DNA of 41,583 nucleotides from JAJNBK01 sp035642715 (GCA_035642715.1 DASQRW010000063.1:1-41583); one strand, 5' to 3'; positions 18,417 to 27,095 are shown, counted from the first letter of the stretch. Notes: generated by a model from the letters alone, not told the origin. Translations and numbers: made by a program.

Positions 18417-19721
18417 ATGACAACAACAGCAGACATTCATAGATCTCATTTTACAAATGATCTGAATCTGAGTTTGGTTGACCATAAAGTAAAGATAGCG
18501 GGTTGGATAGAAGACATCCGCGATATTGGCAAACTTGCATTTTTAATTATCAGAGATGGTTCTGGTGCAGCCCAAGCAATAGTTACAGGAGAAAATTTGC
18601 ATCTAGCAAGAAATACACCAAGGCAGAGCGCTGTGATTATATCAGGTCTGGTACAAAAAACCAAAGCAAAAGACTTTCAAGTGGAGTTAAAGGTAGAGAA
18701 CTTTAAGCTTCTTACCAAAGCAGTTCAGCCTTTGCCAATAGATCCGACAGGTAGAGTTGAATCTGCTCTTGACAAACGCTTAGATTGTAGGGCACTAGAT
18801 CTAAGGAATCCCAAAGTATCTGCCATTTTTCGCCTAAGGTCAGAAGCACTCTATAACATCAGAGAAACTTTGCGATCAAAAGGTTTCATTGAAGTCACTA
18901 CTCCAAAAATTATAGGAAGTGCAAGTGAAGGAGGCGCAAATTTATTTAGTCTTGCATATTTTAAAACGAAAGCGTACCTAGCTCAGAGCCCTCAGCTATA
19001 TAAAGAACAATTATCTTTGGCTCTTGACAAAGTCTTTGAAATTGGTCCATACTTTAGGGCAGAGAACTCACATACGGTGAGACATCTCTCTGAATTTACA
19101 AGTGTAGATATTGAAGCTGCATTTATGGACTATGAAGACGTTATGGACATTGTTGAAGAAGTCCTGCGAAATCTTTTTTCAGGACTCGCAAAGAATTGCA
19201 GAGCAGAGATAAAAGAACTTGGTGGGATTAGTATGAGATCTCTTCCAGAGCATAAGATAGATAGATTGACATATGAACAATGCCTAGAAGAACTTGCTGA
19301 GGAAGATGAAAAGATAGAGTTTGGCAACGACTTATCAGATGCTTCTCTCCGAAAGATTGGAGAAAAACATCAAGGTTTTTATTTTATCACAGATTGGCCT
19401 CTGGAATTAAAGCCTTTTTATATTCATGAAAAAGAAAATAATATGAGACTTTCAAAGTCCTTTGACTTGCAATACGGATATTTAGAGCTTGTTTCAGGAG
19501 GAAGACGACAGCACGATCCTTCTAAATTGAGAGCAAGATTAACAGAGCAAGGATTGAACCCTGAAAACTTCGTGGAACATCTTAAGGCATTTGATTGGGG
19601 AATGCCTCCACATTCTGGTTGGGGACTTGGTTTTGACAGACTTATGATGGTAATGACTAATTCACAAAATGTTAGGGACGTAGTTCTGTATCCCCGTGAT
19701 ACAGAACGCCTCACTCCTTAA
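18417..19721 (+). CDS. aspS: aspartyl-tRNA synthetase, archaeal type
   Basis: Class IIb synthetase charging tRNA-Asp; archaeal enzymes are often non-discriminating and also charge tRNA-Asn for the amidotransferase route. An N-terminal OB-fold anticodon-binding domain (residues about 15-105, KVKIAGWIEDIRDIGKLAFL) precedes the catalytic domain with motif 2 (FEIGPYFRAENSHTVRHLSE) and motif 3 (GWGLGFDRLMM). At 434 residues it lacks the bacterial insertion domain, confirming the archaeal/eukaryotic type. A strong ribosome-binding site, AAGGAGG, sits about ten bases before ATG 18417. Its 3' end overlaps the convergent JAMM gene by 11 bases. Confidence 0.96.
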   Translation: MTTTADIHRSHFTNDLNLSLVDHKVKIAGWIEDIRDIGKLAFLIIRDGSGAAQAIVTGENLHLARNTPRQSAVIISGLVQKTKAKDFQVELKVENFKLLTKAVQPLPIDPTGRVESALDKRLDCRALDLRNPKVSAIFRLRSEALYNIRETLRSKGFIEVTTPKIIGSASEGGANLFSLAYFKTKAYLAQSPQLYKEQLSLALDKVFEIGPYFRAENSHTVRHLSEFTSVDIEAAFMDYEDVMDIVEEVLRNLFSGLAKNCRAEIKELGGISMRSLPEHKIDRLTYEQCLEELAEEDEKIEFGNDLSDASLRKIGEKHQGFYFITDWPLELKPFYIHEKENNMRLSKSFDLQYGYLELVSGGRRQHDPSKLRARLTEQGLNPENFVEHLKAFDWGMPPHSGWGLGFDRLMMVMTNSQNVRDVVLYPRDTERLTP

Positions 19722-20142
19722 TCACACTTAATCGAACTTCTCGTATCTTTTTTTGTTCAAAAATATATGCTCTTGATTCGTTAGTAAGTGTAGAATAGAT
19801 TAACCATACTATAGGATTAATTTCCATAAAAATTTTATCTGTCGACGATGGGAATGGCGGAGCTGGGTGTGAATGAAATATTCCAATTACGTTCAAACCC
19901 ATCTTCTCCGCTCTTAGATACCCATTAATTAATTCTTGGGAGTCTATTCTAAATCTTGTTGTTGGTGATGCATCGGAATTTTTCATTGAAAGTGTCTCTA
20001 TAACCTGAATTTCATTTTCCTTGTTAGTATTGTTGCCCAGTAAAAGCGCACAAGATTCATTGGGTAATGAATCCCTTGCTAACGAAGCTAAGCGTTCAAG
20101 TTGAAATTGAGTAAGAATAAAAGATTGGATTTGACTCTCCAT
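19711..20142 (-). CDS. JAMM/MPN (Mov34, M67) zinc metalloprotease
   Basis: Small single-domain MPN+ protein of the family that removes ubiquitin-like modifiers or processes sulfur-carrier proteins. The catalytic set is present: Glu29 in LPNESCALLLG, and His90-Ser-His92 with Asp102 in GIFHSHPAPPFPSSTD. The spacing between His92 and Ser99 is six residues, one less than the H-x-H-x7-S-x2-D textbook pattern. No ubiquitin-like or E1-like gene is next to it, so the substrate is unknown. It lies 54 bases downstream of the bis-cupredoxin gene on the same strand and overlaps aspS tail to tail. Confidence 0.88.
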   Translation of the reverse strand: MESQIQSFILTQFQLERLASLARDSLPNESCALLLGNNTNKENEIQVIETLSMKNSDASPTTRFRIDSQELINGYLRAEKMGLNVIGIFHSHPAPPFPSSTDKIFMEINPIVWLIYSTLTNESRAYIFEQKKIREVRLSVIKE

Positions 20143-20196
20143 TTCTGTATACTAGTTTATCATAACCGTGCGCGCTCTCTCTCTCTGTCCTCTTTT

Positions 20197-21603
20197 TTAC
20201 TTTACAATAACCCTACCCGTCATAAAGGGATGTAGAGTGCAGAAGTAATCATATTCACCAACCTTATCAAATAAGAACGAGAATGTAGATCCTTTTTGTA
20301 TAATATTTGAGTCAAAGACTCCAGTCTTTCCTGTAGTCATATCTCCCGAGGTGACTGTATGAGGGCCAAAGTCTTCATTCTTCCAATTAATCATGCTTCC
20401 TACAGTCGTCTCTACTGTCTTTGGAACATAAAATTCTCTATTAGAGGGCAGAGAGGACCCGGAAACTATGGAAATTGTTGAAATAGATGAGGTACTTGTA
20501 CCAGCGCTCATATTTGTGATTGAAGTTCCATTTGCACTAGACACTTGTAGTTCATTTATAGAATTATTTTTAGCAGTATTAATAATACTCTCAGTACTAT
20601 TATTTCCATTTGAATTATTCTCCATAGTATTGTTATTAGTTTCATTAGCAGCCTGTTGGTTCGATCCAGCAGCTGAAGAAATATTTCCGGTTCCAGAATT
20701 ATTCTGACTATTTGGGCTCGAAGCAGTAGGAGCGGCGGCATCTGTGCTCATTAGAAATTTGGCTTTCATATAAGGATGCAGAGTGCAAAAATATTCATAT
20801 TCCGATTCATCTAACGCGGAGGTATCAAGTGTATAATTTCCATTAGGTAATATAATAGAAGAATCAAATGATTTCCCATCATCTTTTAAACTGGTGACAG
20901 TATGTGGAACGTTATCATTGTTTATCCACTGTATTCCTATTCCCATTGGCACGTTTAGATTTTCTGGATCATAATCTGGATTTCCTTCAGCAGAGGCACC
21001 AGGCAATATTGATACCTTTGTTAATTCTACGGGCTGTGTAGTTTGTTGCTGCTGTTGTTGTTGTCGTTGTCCCTGTTGTTGTTGTTGATTATTATTATCA
21101 TCGCTGGCTGTTTCTCCTCCTCCTACACCTCCCTCCTCTGCCACAGATGGAGCTTTTGGTGTAACTAATCCAAATGCAAAGAATGTAGAACCTCCTACTA
21201 CTGCAGCTCCTATGAAGATCACTGCGAGTGCTTTAATATACGGAGTCCTTCTATAAGATGCAACAGTAAGAACTGTGGCAGGAATCGCAATTAGTAACAT
21301 CAAGCCTATATATGCGAAGATAGTTGGAGTCTGTGTACCAGCAGTTACCGCTGCTGTAAATCCAAAAGTTACTAAAAGACCAAGTGTAATAAAGGTAGCT
21401 GACTTTGCTCTATTTGAGGTTGGAAAACCATCTTTAAATAAACCTGACGCAACGAAGATCATGCCAATAAACATCGTTAGTAATGAAACGGCATGCATCC
21501 CATCTAGAAATGTCTTGGCAATTCCAGAGAGGGAAATTCCAACTCCAACAATTCCTATCGAAGTTAGTCCTATCCCAGGAGTTAACAAATCCCAATCAGT
21601 CAT
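20197..21603 (-). CDS. membrane-anchored protein with two plastocyanin-like (type 1 copper) domains
   Basis: From ATG 21603 the protein has about five N-terminal membrane helices (residues 5-150), a Gly/Glu/Gln-rich linker with a poly-Gln tract, a first cupredoxin domain (His234; Cys273, His276, Met279 in YFCTLHPYM), a long Asn/Ser/Thr linker rich in N-x-S/T sequons, and a second cupredoxin domain (His415; Cys455, His458, Met461 in YFCTLHPFM). Both carry complete His-Cys-His-Met sites, so two blue-copper centres outside the membrane are expected. Such proteins are thought to carry electrons in ammonia-oxidising archaea, where many redox steps are copper-based. An upstream GTG (21675) would add 24 residues not typical of a membrane N-terminus. 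Confidence 0.88.
   Translation of the reverse strand: MTDWDLLTPGIGLTSIGIVGVGISLSGIAKTFLDGMHAVSLLTMFIGMIFVASGLFKDGFPTSNRAKSATFITLGLLVTFGFTAAVTAGTQTPTIFAYIGLMLLIAIPATVLTVASYRRTPYIKALAVIFIGAAVVGGSTFFAFGLVTPKAPSVAEEGGVGGGETASDDNNNQQQQQGQRQQQQQQQTTQPVELTKVSILPGASAEGNPDYDPENLNVPMGIGIQWINNDNVPHTVTSLKDDGKSFDSSIILPNGNYTLDTSALDESEYEYFCTLHPYMKAKFLMSTDAAAPTASSPNSQNNSGTGNISSAAGSNQQAANETNNNTMENNSNGNNSTESIINTAKNNSINELQVSSANGTSITNMSAGTSTSSISTISIVSGSSLPSNREFYVPKTVETTVGSMINWKNEDFGPHTVTSGDMTTGKTGVFDSNIIQKGSTFSFLFDKVGEYDYFCTLHPFMTGRVIVK
21041..21088 (-). repeat. CAA/CAG trinucleotide tract coding poly-Gln
   Basis: Nearly uninterrupted CAA and CAG codons within the bis-cupredoxin gene, giving two Gln runs broken by Gly-Gln-Arg. 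It is an in-frame coding microsatellite in the linker before the first copper domain; length changes in multiples of three would be tolerated. Confidence 0.8.
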
Positions 21604-21675
21604 AAGTATATGATTAGTTGGGAGAAATTTGAGATAATTAATCTTTTCTAGTCTAGTAAAAATAACAAAATTCAC

Positions 21676-22043
21676 TTTTGCTACAGGGAATTCTAAAGAA
21701 GAATTCTAACATGGTGGGAGATTGAAAGATAAAGACAAGCCTGACGGGAGGGTAAAACAATAAGGAAAGAAGTTTCAAGATAGACAAGTTGAAAAATAAA
21801 GGAAGATTTCGTTCGAGTAATCCTTCAAGTAACTGCTGCATTATAATGGCTAACAACAGATGAGATTACTTTAAATGATGAATACTTACGAGCAGGCAAT
21901 AATAATGTTTTGAATCTGATTCTGTATAAAAGCGATGATGCTTACAGGAGACGATTGCTATATCATATAAGTATAAAAGATGTTATTGTAATAATCCATC
22001 TTCTACTAAGTGATTTAATTTCCATTATAATCGATAGTCTTAA
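21676..22043. other. intergenic region upstream of the small winged-helix gene
   Basis: About 370 bases with no supported gene. The far end contains a TATA-like CATTATAATCG (22023-22033) just before the palindrome described separately. A 67-codon minus-strand frame here is hydrophobic low-complexity and was not accepted. Confidence 0.4.
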
Positions 22044-22069
22044 AATGACCATAATGCTTCATGGTCATT
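22044..22069 (+). promoter_or_regulatory. 9-bp perfect inverted repeat at the winged-helix gene promoter
   Basis: AATGACCAT at 22044-22052 and its exact reverse complement ATGGTCATT at 22061-22069, separated by eight bases. It lies 8 bases ahead of ATG 22078 and its centre is about 28 bases after a TATA-like box (22023-22033), that is, over the expected transcription start. This is the position of a repressor operator; a 5' hairpin in the mRNA is the alternative. Autoregulation by the downstream protein is inference. Confidence 0.55.
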
Positions 22070-22077
22070 GAAGAGCT

Positions 22078-22302
22078 ATGAAATATCCTTTACGTAACTT
22101 GATTTATGAGAAAATAAAACAGGCAGGAAACATGACTGATTCTGATCTAACAAATGCGTTAATTAAAGAGGGCGTTTCATTAAATGAACCAAATTTGAAT
22201 AAGACACTATTAGACCTGGAAATATATGGATTGATACGAGTATCTTGGATCACCAAAGATAAACGAAGAATTGAAGCCGTAGCAAATTCTACTACCAGTT
22301 AA
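22078..22302 (+). CDS. small winged-helix-like protein, 74 aa
   Basis: Short basic protein with the order helix, helix-turn-helix, wing: NLIYEKIKQAGNMTDSDLTNALIKEG, then NLNKTLLDLEIYGLIRVSWITKDKRRIE, in which the LLDLEIYGLIRV recognition-helix-to-wing transition is typical of archaeal winged helices. No ligand domain is present. ATG 22078 is directly preceded by a 9-bp inverted repeat, so it may regulate itself. Target genes are unknown; neighbours are the minus-strand cupredoxin and ctaB genes. Confidence 0.7.
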   Translation: MKYPLRNLIYEKIKQAGNMTDSDLTNALIKEGVSLNEPNLNKTLLDLEIYGLIRVSWITKDKRRIEAVANSTTS

Positions 22303-22366
22303 CAATAACAGTTGACAATAATATCTTAAGATGAAATCGTAAAAAAAATAATAACAGATTTAATAC

Positions 22367-23254
22367 TCAAATTCTATAATAAAAAAGTGCATCTAAAGAT
22401 ACTGCAACAAATATTACAACTAAATATGGTGCCGTAACTTTATAAGCCTTCCAAGCGAACTTTGGCGTTGGGTTTTTTGTTAATTTATAGTGATAAAATA
22501 ACATAATTGACCCTGCAATGGCTGCAATGGCTGTGTATAATAGTCCCATTCCAAAGAAGTAAAGCGCTATAGAATATGGCAATAGAATTGCGGTATTTAT
22601 AAAAATATAGTTCGCAGTTTTCTCGTTGCCAATTAATACTGGTAGCATCGGTACTCGAATACTCGCATAATCTTCTTTTATTTTAATTGCTAAACACCAG
22701 AAATGTGGAGGCGTCCACATAAAAACAAGCCAGCCAACTAAAAATGCAAGTAGATCTATTGACCCTGTTGCGCTTGCCCATCCAGCCATTGATGCAGCAC
22801 TACCTGCAAAGCCACCAATAACAATGTTAGACGCATTATTGCGCTTTAGCCATGCGGTGTAGATTATGACATAGAAAAATATACCAAGAGCAATCATGCC
22901 TGTGGCAACCGGATTTAAAGTAAACCATGCAATGAGAACTGAAATAATGCTCAATGCTAGTCCATAGAGTAATACATTCTTTGCAGATAATTTGCCTGAG
23001 GGAATTGGTCTTTGTGCTGTTCTATCCATCATTTTGTCTATATCTCTATCATAATAGTGGTTCAGGGCACTTGATCCCATAGATGCTAGAGCACCTGCTA
23101 AAGTAAGAAATCCCAGTTTCCACAAACTAACGTCCCATGCGACCGTTGGTGTATCATCAAATCTAGTAGCTGCAAGCATAGATGTTATAGCCGTGATTAC
23201 TAGAACTATCACTATTCTTGGCTTAGATACTTCGATATAGTCTCTTGCACTCAC
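22367..23254 (-). CDS. ctaB: protoheme IX farnesyltransferase (heme o synthase)
   Basis: UbiA-superfamily integral membrane enzyme adding a farnesyl group to heme b to make heme o, precursor of heme a for heme-copper oxidases. About seven to nine membrane helices; first Asp-rich motif NHYYDRDID (Asn65, Asp69, Asp73) followed by MDRTAQRPIPSG, which is diagnostic for CtaB/CyoE over other UbiA enzymes; cytosolic loop WTPPHFW also fits. At 295 residues it is of normal length. No ctaA or oxidase subunit adjoins it here. Confidence 0.94.
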   Translation of the reverse strand: MSARDYIEVSKPRIVIVLVITAITSMLAATRFDDTPTVAWDVSLWKLGFLTLAGALASMGSSALNHYYDRDIDKMMDRTAQRPIPSGKLSAKNVLLYGLALSIISVLIAWFTLNPVATGMIALGIFFYVIIYTAWLKRNNASNIVIGGFAGSAASMAGWASATGSIDLLAFLVGWLVFMWTPPHFWCLAIKIKEDYASIRVPMLPVLIGNEKTANYIFINTAILLPYSIALYFFGMGLLYTAIAAIAGSIMLFYHYKLTKNPTPKFAWKAYKVTAPYLVVIFVAVSLDALFYYRI

Positions 23255-23704
23255 AGATTATAATACCTTATAGGACCTCTAACCAGTCTTGCATTTAATC
23301 GATTCGCTATGCCTAATACTATACAAAATATTAATACTGTCTACCAGCAATTTTGAAGTTCTTAAACCTTACGCTTATCTAAGCGAGTTTCTGTGCTAGT
23401 CAAGAAAATCAACAAAATATCATAACTCACACATGACAAATGATAATACGCAACACTGCCACAACAATATTTCACTAGTTTTATAATTTCCTAGCCAAAA
23501 TCTCTTATATTATCTAAAATGAGTCTTCATGAAAATACCCTGCTTTAGAGAATCTTCTATCTCTATATAATCTCTATATATATATATATTAAATTATAAT
23601 TTAAACGACTTTTGATATATATTATCAAGATAAGGTTATCTCTTGAAAATATTATCCAAGATGCTAAACCAAACTTTCAAAAATCACTAGTTGTATAGTT
23701 TTCT
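23255..23704. other. intergenic region between divergent ctaB and the UbiA-family gene
   Basis: About 450 bases carrying promoters for both directions by inference. A (TA)n stretch lies around 23574-23590 and is the only simple repeat noted. No gene or RNA fold was recognised. Confidence 0.45.
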
Positions 23705-23770
23705 ATGACTAATGAGATGACTAGTAAGGAATATTTTGTAAATATCCCAAAAGGAGGTAACAAATCATGA
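23705..23770 (+). CDS. possible 21-codon leader ORF coupled to the UbiA-family gene
   Basis: ATG 23705 opens MTNEMTSKEYFVNIPKGGNK plus a final Ser and stops at TGA 23768-23770, overlapping ATG 23767 of the next gene by ATGA. The ribosome-binding site of the larger gene (AAAGGAGGT) lies inside this frame. The overlap is the usual sign of translational coupling, but at 21 codons it may be coincidence; no homologue is recognised. Confidence 0.3.
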   Translation: MTNEMTSKEYFVNIPKGGNKS

Positions 23771-24702
23771 TAAGTGAAGCTAATAGGAGAATGCATCTTA
23801 GCAGAGTTGCCACAGAACATCAACAAGAATGGCTTTACAAATGCATCAAGTTTTTCCGCATTTTTGCAAATTATATGAAAACGCGCACGGCTCCGATCTA
23901 CTGCTTTCCCGTGGCTACGTTAATTACAATAATTCTGGGAGAGCAAGGAAACATTGATCCATATCTAGTCATACGGACGGTTTTAGGAAGCTATTTCCTC
24001 GGACTTGCAACTTATGTCTATAATGATTTGACTGATTTTGAAGTAGACAAAATAAATAAAACAAATAGACCATCAGTTACAGGAAAAACTACCAAGCCGC
24101 AGCTTGTTACTATCGTATGTATTATGTTTGGTATCGGATTCTCCTTGACGGCTTTCATTAACTATTATACCTTCTGTATCTCAGGTCTCTTCACTATATT
24201 AGGTATTGTCTATTCACATCCACAATTCAAATTAAAAGATAAATTTCCTTTAAAAACAGTCGTTACAGCCAGCGGTGCAGCTTTATTATCGCTGTTAGGA
24301 GGAGCTGCTGTTATAAATACTTCCGCGCCAATATTATATACTTCATTTTCTTTTTTTATCTTTTACTTCATTTTATCTCCTCTGGGAGATATTGGAGATA
24401 TAAAAGGCGATAGGGCAGTGGGTAGACGTACATTTCCAGTAGTTATTGGAATGAAGGCAACTTTGCTGATTATGTTCTCTGTGCCATGCATAATAATGAC
24501 TATGACAGGGCTGGCGTATGCCGCCTTAGATATGAATATGTTAGGAGTCTATGCTATCATTAGTAATTGTTTAGTAATAATTATAGTGACTTTATATATG
24601 AGTAACAGGTTAAATGATAGTCCCGCAATAAAATCAATGCGACCTAAAATGAGACATCTTAATGTTATGATGCAAATATCGATGCTTTTAGCATTCCTGT
24701 AA
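23767..24702 (+). CDS. UbiA-family prenyltransferase (geranylgeranylglycerol-phosphate geranylgeranyltransferase-like)
   Basis: Integral membrane aromatic/lipid prenyltransferase with both Asp-rich motifs: NDLTDFEVDKINKTNRP (Asn86, Asp90, Asp94) and DIGDIKGDRAVGRRT (about residue 205). Eight or so membrane helices follow a roughly 38-residue soluble N-terminus. In archaea, members of this group include digeranylgeranylglyceryl phosphate synthase of membrane-lipid synthesis and quinone/chlorophyll-type prenyltransferases; the exact substrate cannot be read off, and a menaquinone-type role is the alternative. A strong ribosome-binding site AAAGGAGGT precedes ATG 23767. It converges on the sensor-regulator gene with two bases between stops. 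Confidence 0.82.
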   Translation: MISEANRRMHLSRVATEHQQEWLYKCIKFFRIFANYMKTRTAPIYCFPVATLITIILGEQGNIDPYLVIRTVLGSYFLGLATYVYNDLTDFEVDKINKTNRPSVTGKTTKPQLVTIVCIMFGIGFSLTAFINYYTFCISGLFTILGIVYSHPQFKLKDKFPLKTVVTASGAALLSLLGGAAVINTSAPILYTSFSFFIFYFILSPLGDIGDIKGDRAVGRRTFPVVIGMKATLLIMFSVPCIIMTMTGLAYAALDMNMLGVYAIISNCLVIIIVTLYMSNRLNDSPAIKSMRPKMRHLNVMMQISMLLAFL

Positions 24703-24704
24703 TT

Positions 24705-25646
24705 TTAGACTTCAGGTCGTTTTATATATCTGCTGCTTACACTGCTTTCAGTTGTTGTTGTTATCGTTGTATCTTCAGGATTAGTAGTCCATATTTTTTG
24801 GAAATACTCCATCATTAGTTTAGATGTTTGTTCATCTCTTATGAAAATAGCACCTTTAAAGATCTTTGGTTCATTTGCATCGATGAATTCTATACCTACT
24901 TCCTTACGATCGAAGATTATAATGCTAAATGGGACATTTCCTACCTGTCTATCTATCTTGCCAGGATACCAAGGATTTCCCACAACATTTGAACGTTCTA
25001 ACGAATTTTTATCATTTAATATCATATGATTATTTTGTTCAAAGAATTCTGTGACTAATGATTTTTCAGAGATAACTTTTACATCGAGTCCTATTTTCGC
25101 CTTCCGAAGCATACTATTAATTATTATTTCATTAAAGTATCTGGATGCAAGCAAAATCTCATTCCTGCAGAATTCGGTACGTTCAACTATTGCAGATACC
25201 ATGTCCTCATATGTCCATACCATTTCAATTTTCGCAGGAATATCGGGAGTGGATGTGCGAACGCCAGTTAGCTTATTCATGAATTTCTCAATGTCAGTAT
25301 CAGAAAAACCACCACTATACTTCAAAGTATCGATCATCTGTAAGTGTTTTGTATTTTTCATTTGTTCAGTCAATTTTAGAATATGTGCTTCATAAATGAC
25401 GGCTCCCAATGAAGTATGAAGATATTTCCCTCCAGTTTTTATGACAAGTCCAGAATTGATAAGTTGTTTTAAGCTTGTATAGTATATTTTTTTAGAAAGT
25501 CCTACATTATGAGGTGACGATGAGTCAGCCAATAAGCCATTTTTAGCGGACATAAATAACATTAAATTGTTTTTTTTAGATAAAACCGATAATAACTTTG
25601 TAGTACTTTCAAATGATGCCTTCTCTGATGCGGATATTGCTAACAT
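24705..25646 (-). CDS. winged-helix regulator with C-terminal PLD-like/TrmB-like sensor domain
   Basis: Residues 15-90 form an ArsR/MarR-like winged helix (SKKIYYTSLKQLINSGLVIK, then GGKYLHTSLGAVIYEA). Residues about 145-288 form an alpha/beta domain (NEILLASRYFNEIIINSMLR, GLDVKVIS, FSIIIFDRKEVGIEFI, then an end helix YFQKIW) like the phospholipase-D-fold sensor regions of archaeal TrmB-type regulators, without catalytic HKD motifs. The Thr/Ser-rich tail is disordered. The DNA-binding half closely parallels the 131-residue protein at 26524, and the sensor half resembles the modules of the histidine kinase at 35925. A TATA-like tract about 30 bases before ATG 25646 suggests a leaderless mRNA. 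Ligand unknown. Confidence 0.72.
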   Translation of the reverse strand: MLAISASEKASFESTTKLLSVLSKKNNLMLFMSAKNGLLADSSSPHNVGLSKKIYYTSLKQLINSGLVIKTGGKYLHTSLGAVIYEAHILKLTEQMKNTKHLQMIDTLKYSGGFSDTDIEKFMNKLTGVRTSTPDIPAKIEMVWTYEDMVSAIVERTEFCRNEILLASRYFNEIIINSMLRKAKIGLDVKVISEKSLVTEFFEQNNHMILNDKNSLERSNVVGNPWYPGKIDRQVGNVPFSIIIFDRKEVGIEFIDANEPKIFKGAIFIRDEQTSKLMMEYFQKIWTTNPEDTTITTTTESSVSSRYIKRPEV

Positions 25647-26523
25647 TTGGCAAGTTAAATAAACATGATTGTTTTATATATATATTATTATTTAATAAAT
25701 AACATCTCAGAATTTTAATGAGATATTAATATAACAGAAGTGTCTTCGTGAATTCATATCTGGGCAACTGTCTTGGATAATTACGTAAGAATATATAAAT
25801 ATAAATTATTGCTTATTACGTGTTACAGACTATAAATTAGTCTTTTTTGCTTTTTTTATATTAATGACCTCTGACTGTCCTAATATAATACCTTCATGAT
25901 GAATTGTATCAGATGAAAGGGCAGGAGAATGTACTGTAGTAGTTGAGTATCTAGCTATAGAAGTAATGATAGATTAAGTATTGCAGCCATTAACCATAAA
26001 ATTTATATCATTATACAATAACTTGCAGATATACGTATATCTATAAGGATCGATCTTTGAAATATAAAGATATTCAGTTATGTAGATAATCTTTTATCTA
26101 ATCGACTCTAATTATGAGAAACGAATTAGCTATATCGGTGGAGTACGTACTATATAAAGGTCGCATTTTTATACTATACAGAAGGACCGTTCGTGTGTAG
26201 ATGCAGGTATTATGTAAAGATTAAAAGACTCCTTCCGAAGACTAATTCATGCAAGGACCCTTAAAGCAAAAATAGAAAGGAGATAATACGCAAAATGAGA
26301 TAATTTAAATTAAACCAAGAAATATTATCAGCCGAAAAATATTATTATTTTCCACTATTATAATCCAGTCTTTGTGCTAAACTCCTAACAATAAACTATA
26401 TTGATATCTATTAGATGATAATTAACTTGATATTTTTCTAAGACTAATCACAAAATGAATAAAATTACTAAGTTTTAGAAATGAAAATATAATAATGATG
26501 AAAGTATATGCACAATAACAATA
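25647..26523. other. 880-base intergenic region between two winged-helix genes
   Basis: Divergent promoter region with AT-rich tracts; TATA-like TTTTATATATATATT lies about 25673-25687 for the minus-strand gene. A 28-codon plus-strand ATG frame at 26114-26200 (MRNELAISVEYVLYKGRIFI and on) has varied composition and could be a microprotein or remnant, but nothing confirms it. No tRNA, repeat array or hairpin stands out. Confidence 0.4.
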
Positions 26524-26919
26524 ATGGCAGTTCTACAGACAGCAGATAAGGTACTCACTGCTATTTCTGATAAAGAATCTTTAGAACTGTTTAGATTCAT
26601 TGCGATTAACAATGAAGACAGTGATGGTCTTAGAACTAAAACAAATCTTACTCGTAAACAGTACTATTCAAGATTATCTAGGATGACAAAAGTTGGATTA
26701 GTAAAGAGAAAGAAGGGAAAGCATTCTTTGACCGCATTTGGTAAAGTGATCTATGATGCTCAAACAATAATTGAAAAAGCAGTCAATAATTACTGGACAC
26801 TTAAGGCAATTGATTCAATTGAAGTATCTAATGATCTCCCTGCAGAAGAAAGAACAAAACTGATTGACAGTTTATTAGATAATAGCCACATAAAGGAAAT
26901 TCTCTATAGCAAAGCGTAA
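26524..26919 (+). CDS. winged-helix transcriptional regulator, 131 aa
   Basis: ArsR/MarR-like DNA-binding protein: helix-turn-helix TRKQYYSRLSRMTKVGLVKR followed by a wing KKGKHSLTAFGKVIYDA. The C-terminal helices (LKAIDSIEVSNDLPAEERTK and on) are probably for dimerisation. It aligns with the N-terminal third of the larger regulator at 24705-25646 (YY-L-GLV and GK-L-T-GVIYEA), so the two are paralogues, one with and one without a sensor domain. ATG 26524 starts directly in the conserved region. Target unknown. Confidence 0.78.
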   Translation: MAVLQTADKVLTAISDKESLELFRFIAINNEDSDGLRTKTNLTRKQYYSRLSRMTKVGLVKRKKGKHSLTAFGKVIYDAQTIIEKAVNNYWTLKAIDSIEVSNDLPAEERTKLIDSLLDNSHIKEILYSKA

Positions 26920-27095
26920 TCAGACTCTCTTGAAATTGTGGATTGAATCAAATGGTATTATGCCGGCATCGTTCAAATCTATCAGTTATTGTAATATTGG
27001 ATGCAGTTTCAGTATTGCATAGTTGAATGTTAGCAAATACTTCCAAGCCATAAAGATCTGTGTAATCATGCAGAATTCATATCTTATTAAAAATC

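Noticed and set aside
20556..20741. 61-codon minus-strand frame within the cupredoxin gene
   Set aside because: Out-of-frame shadow of the Asn/Ser/Thr linker of the bis-cupredoxin protein.
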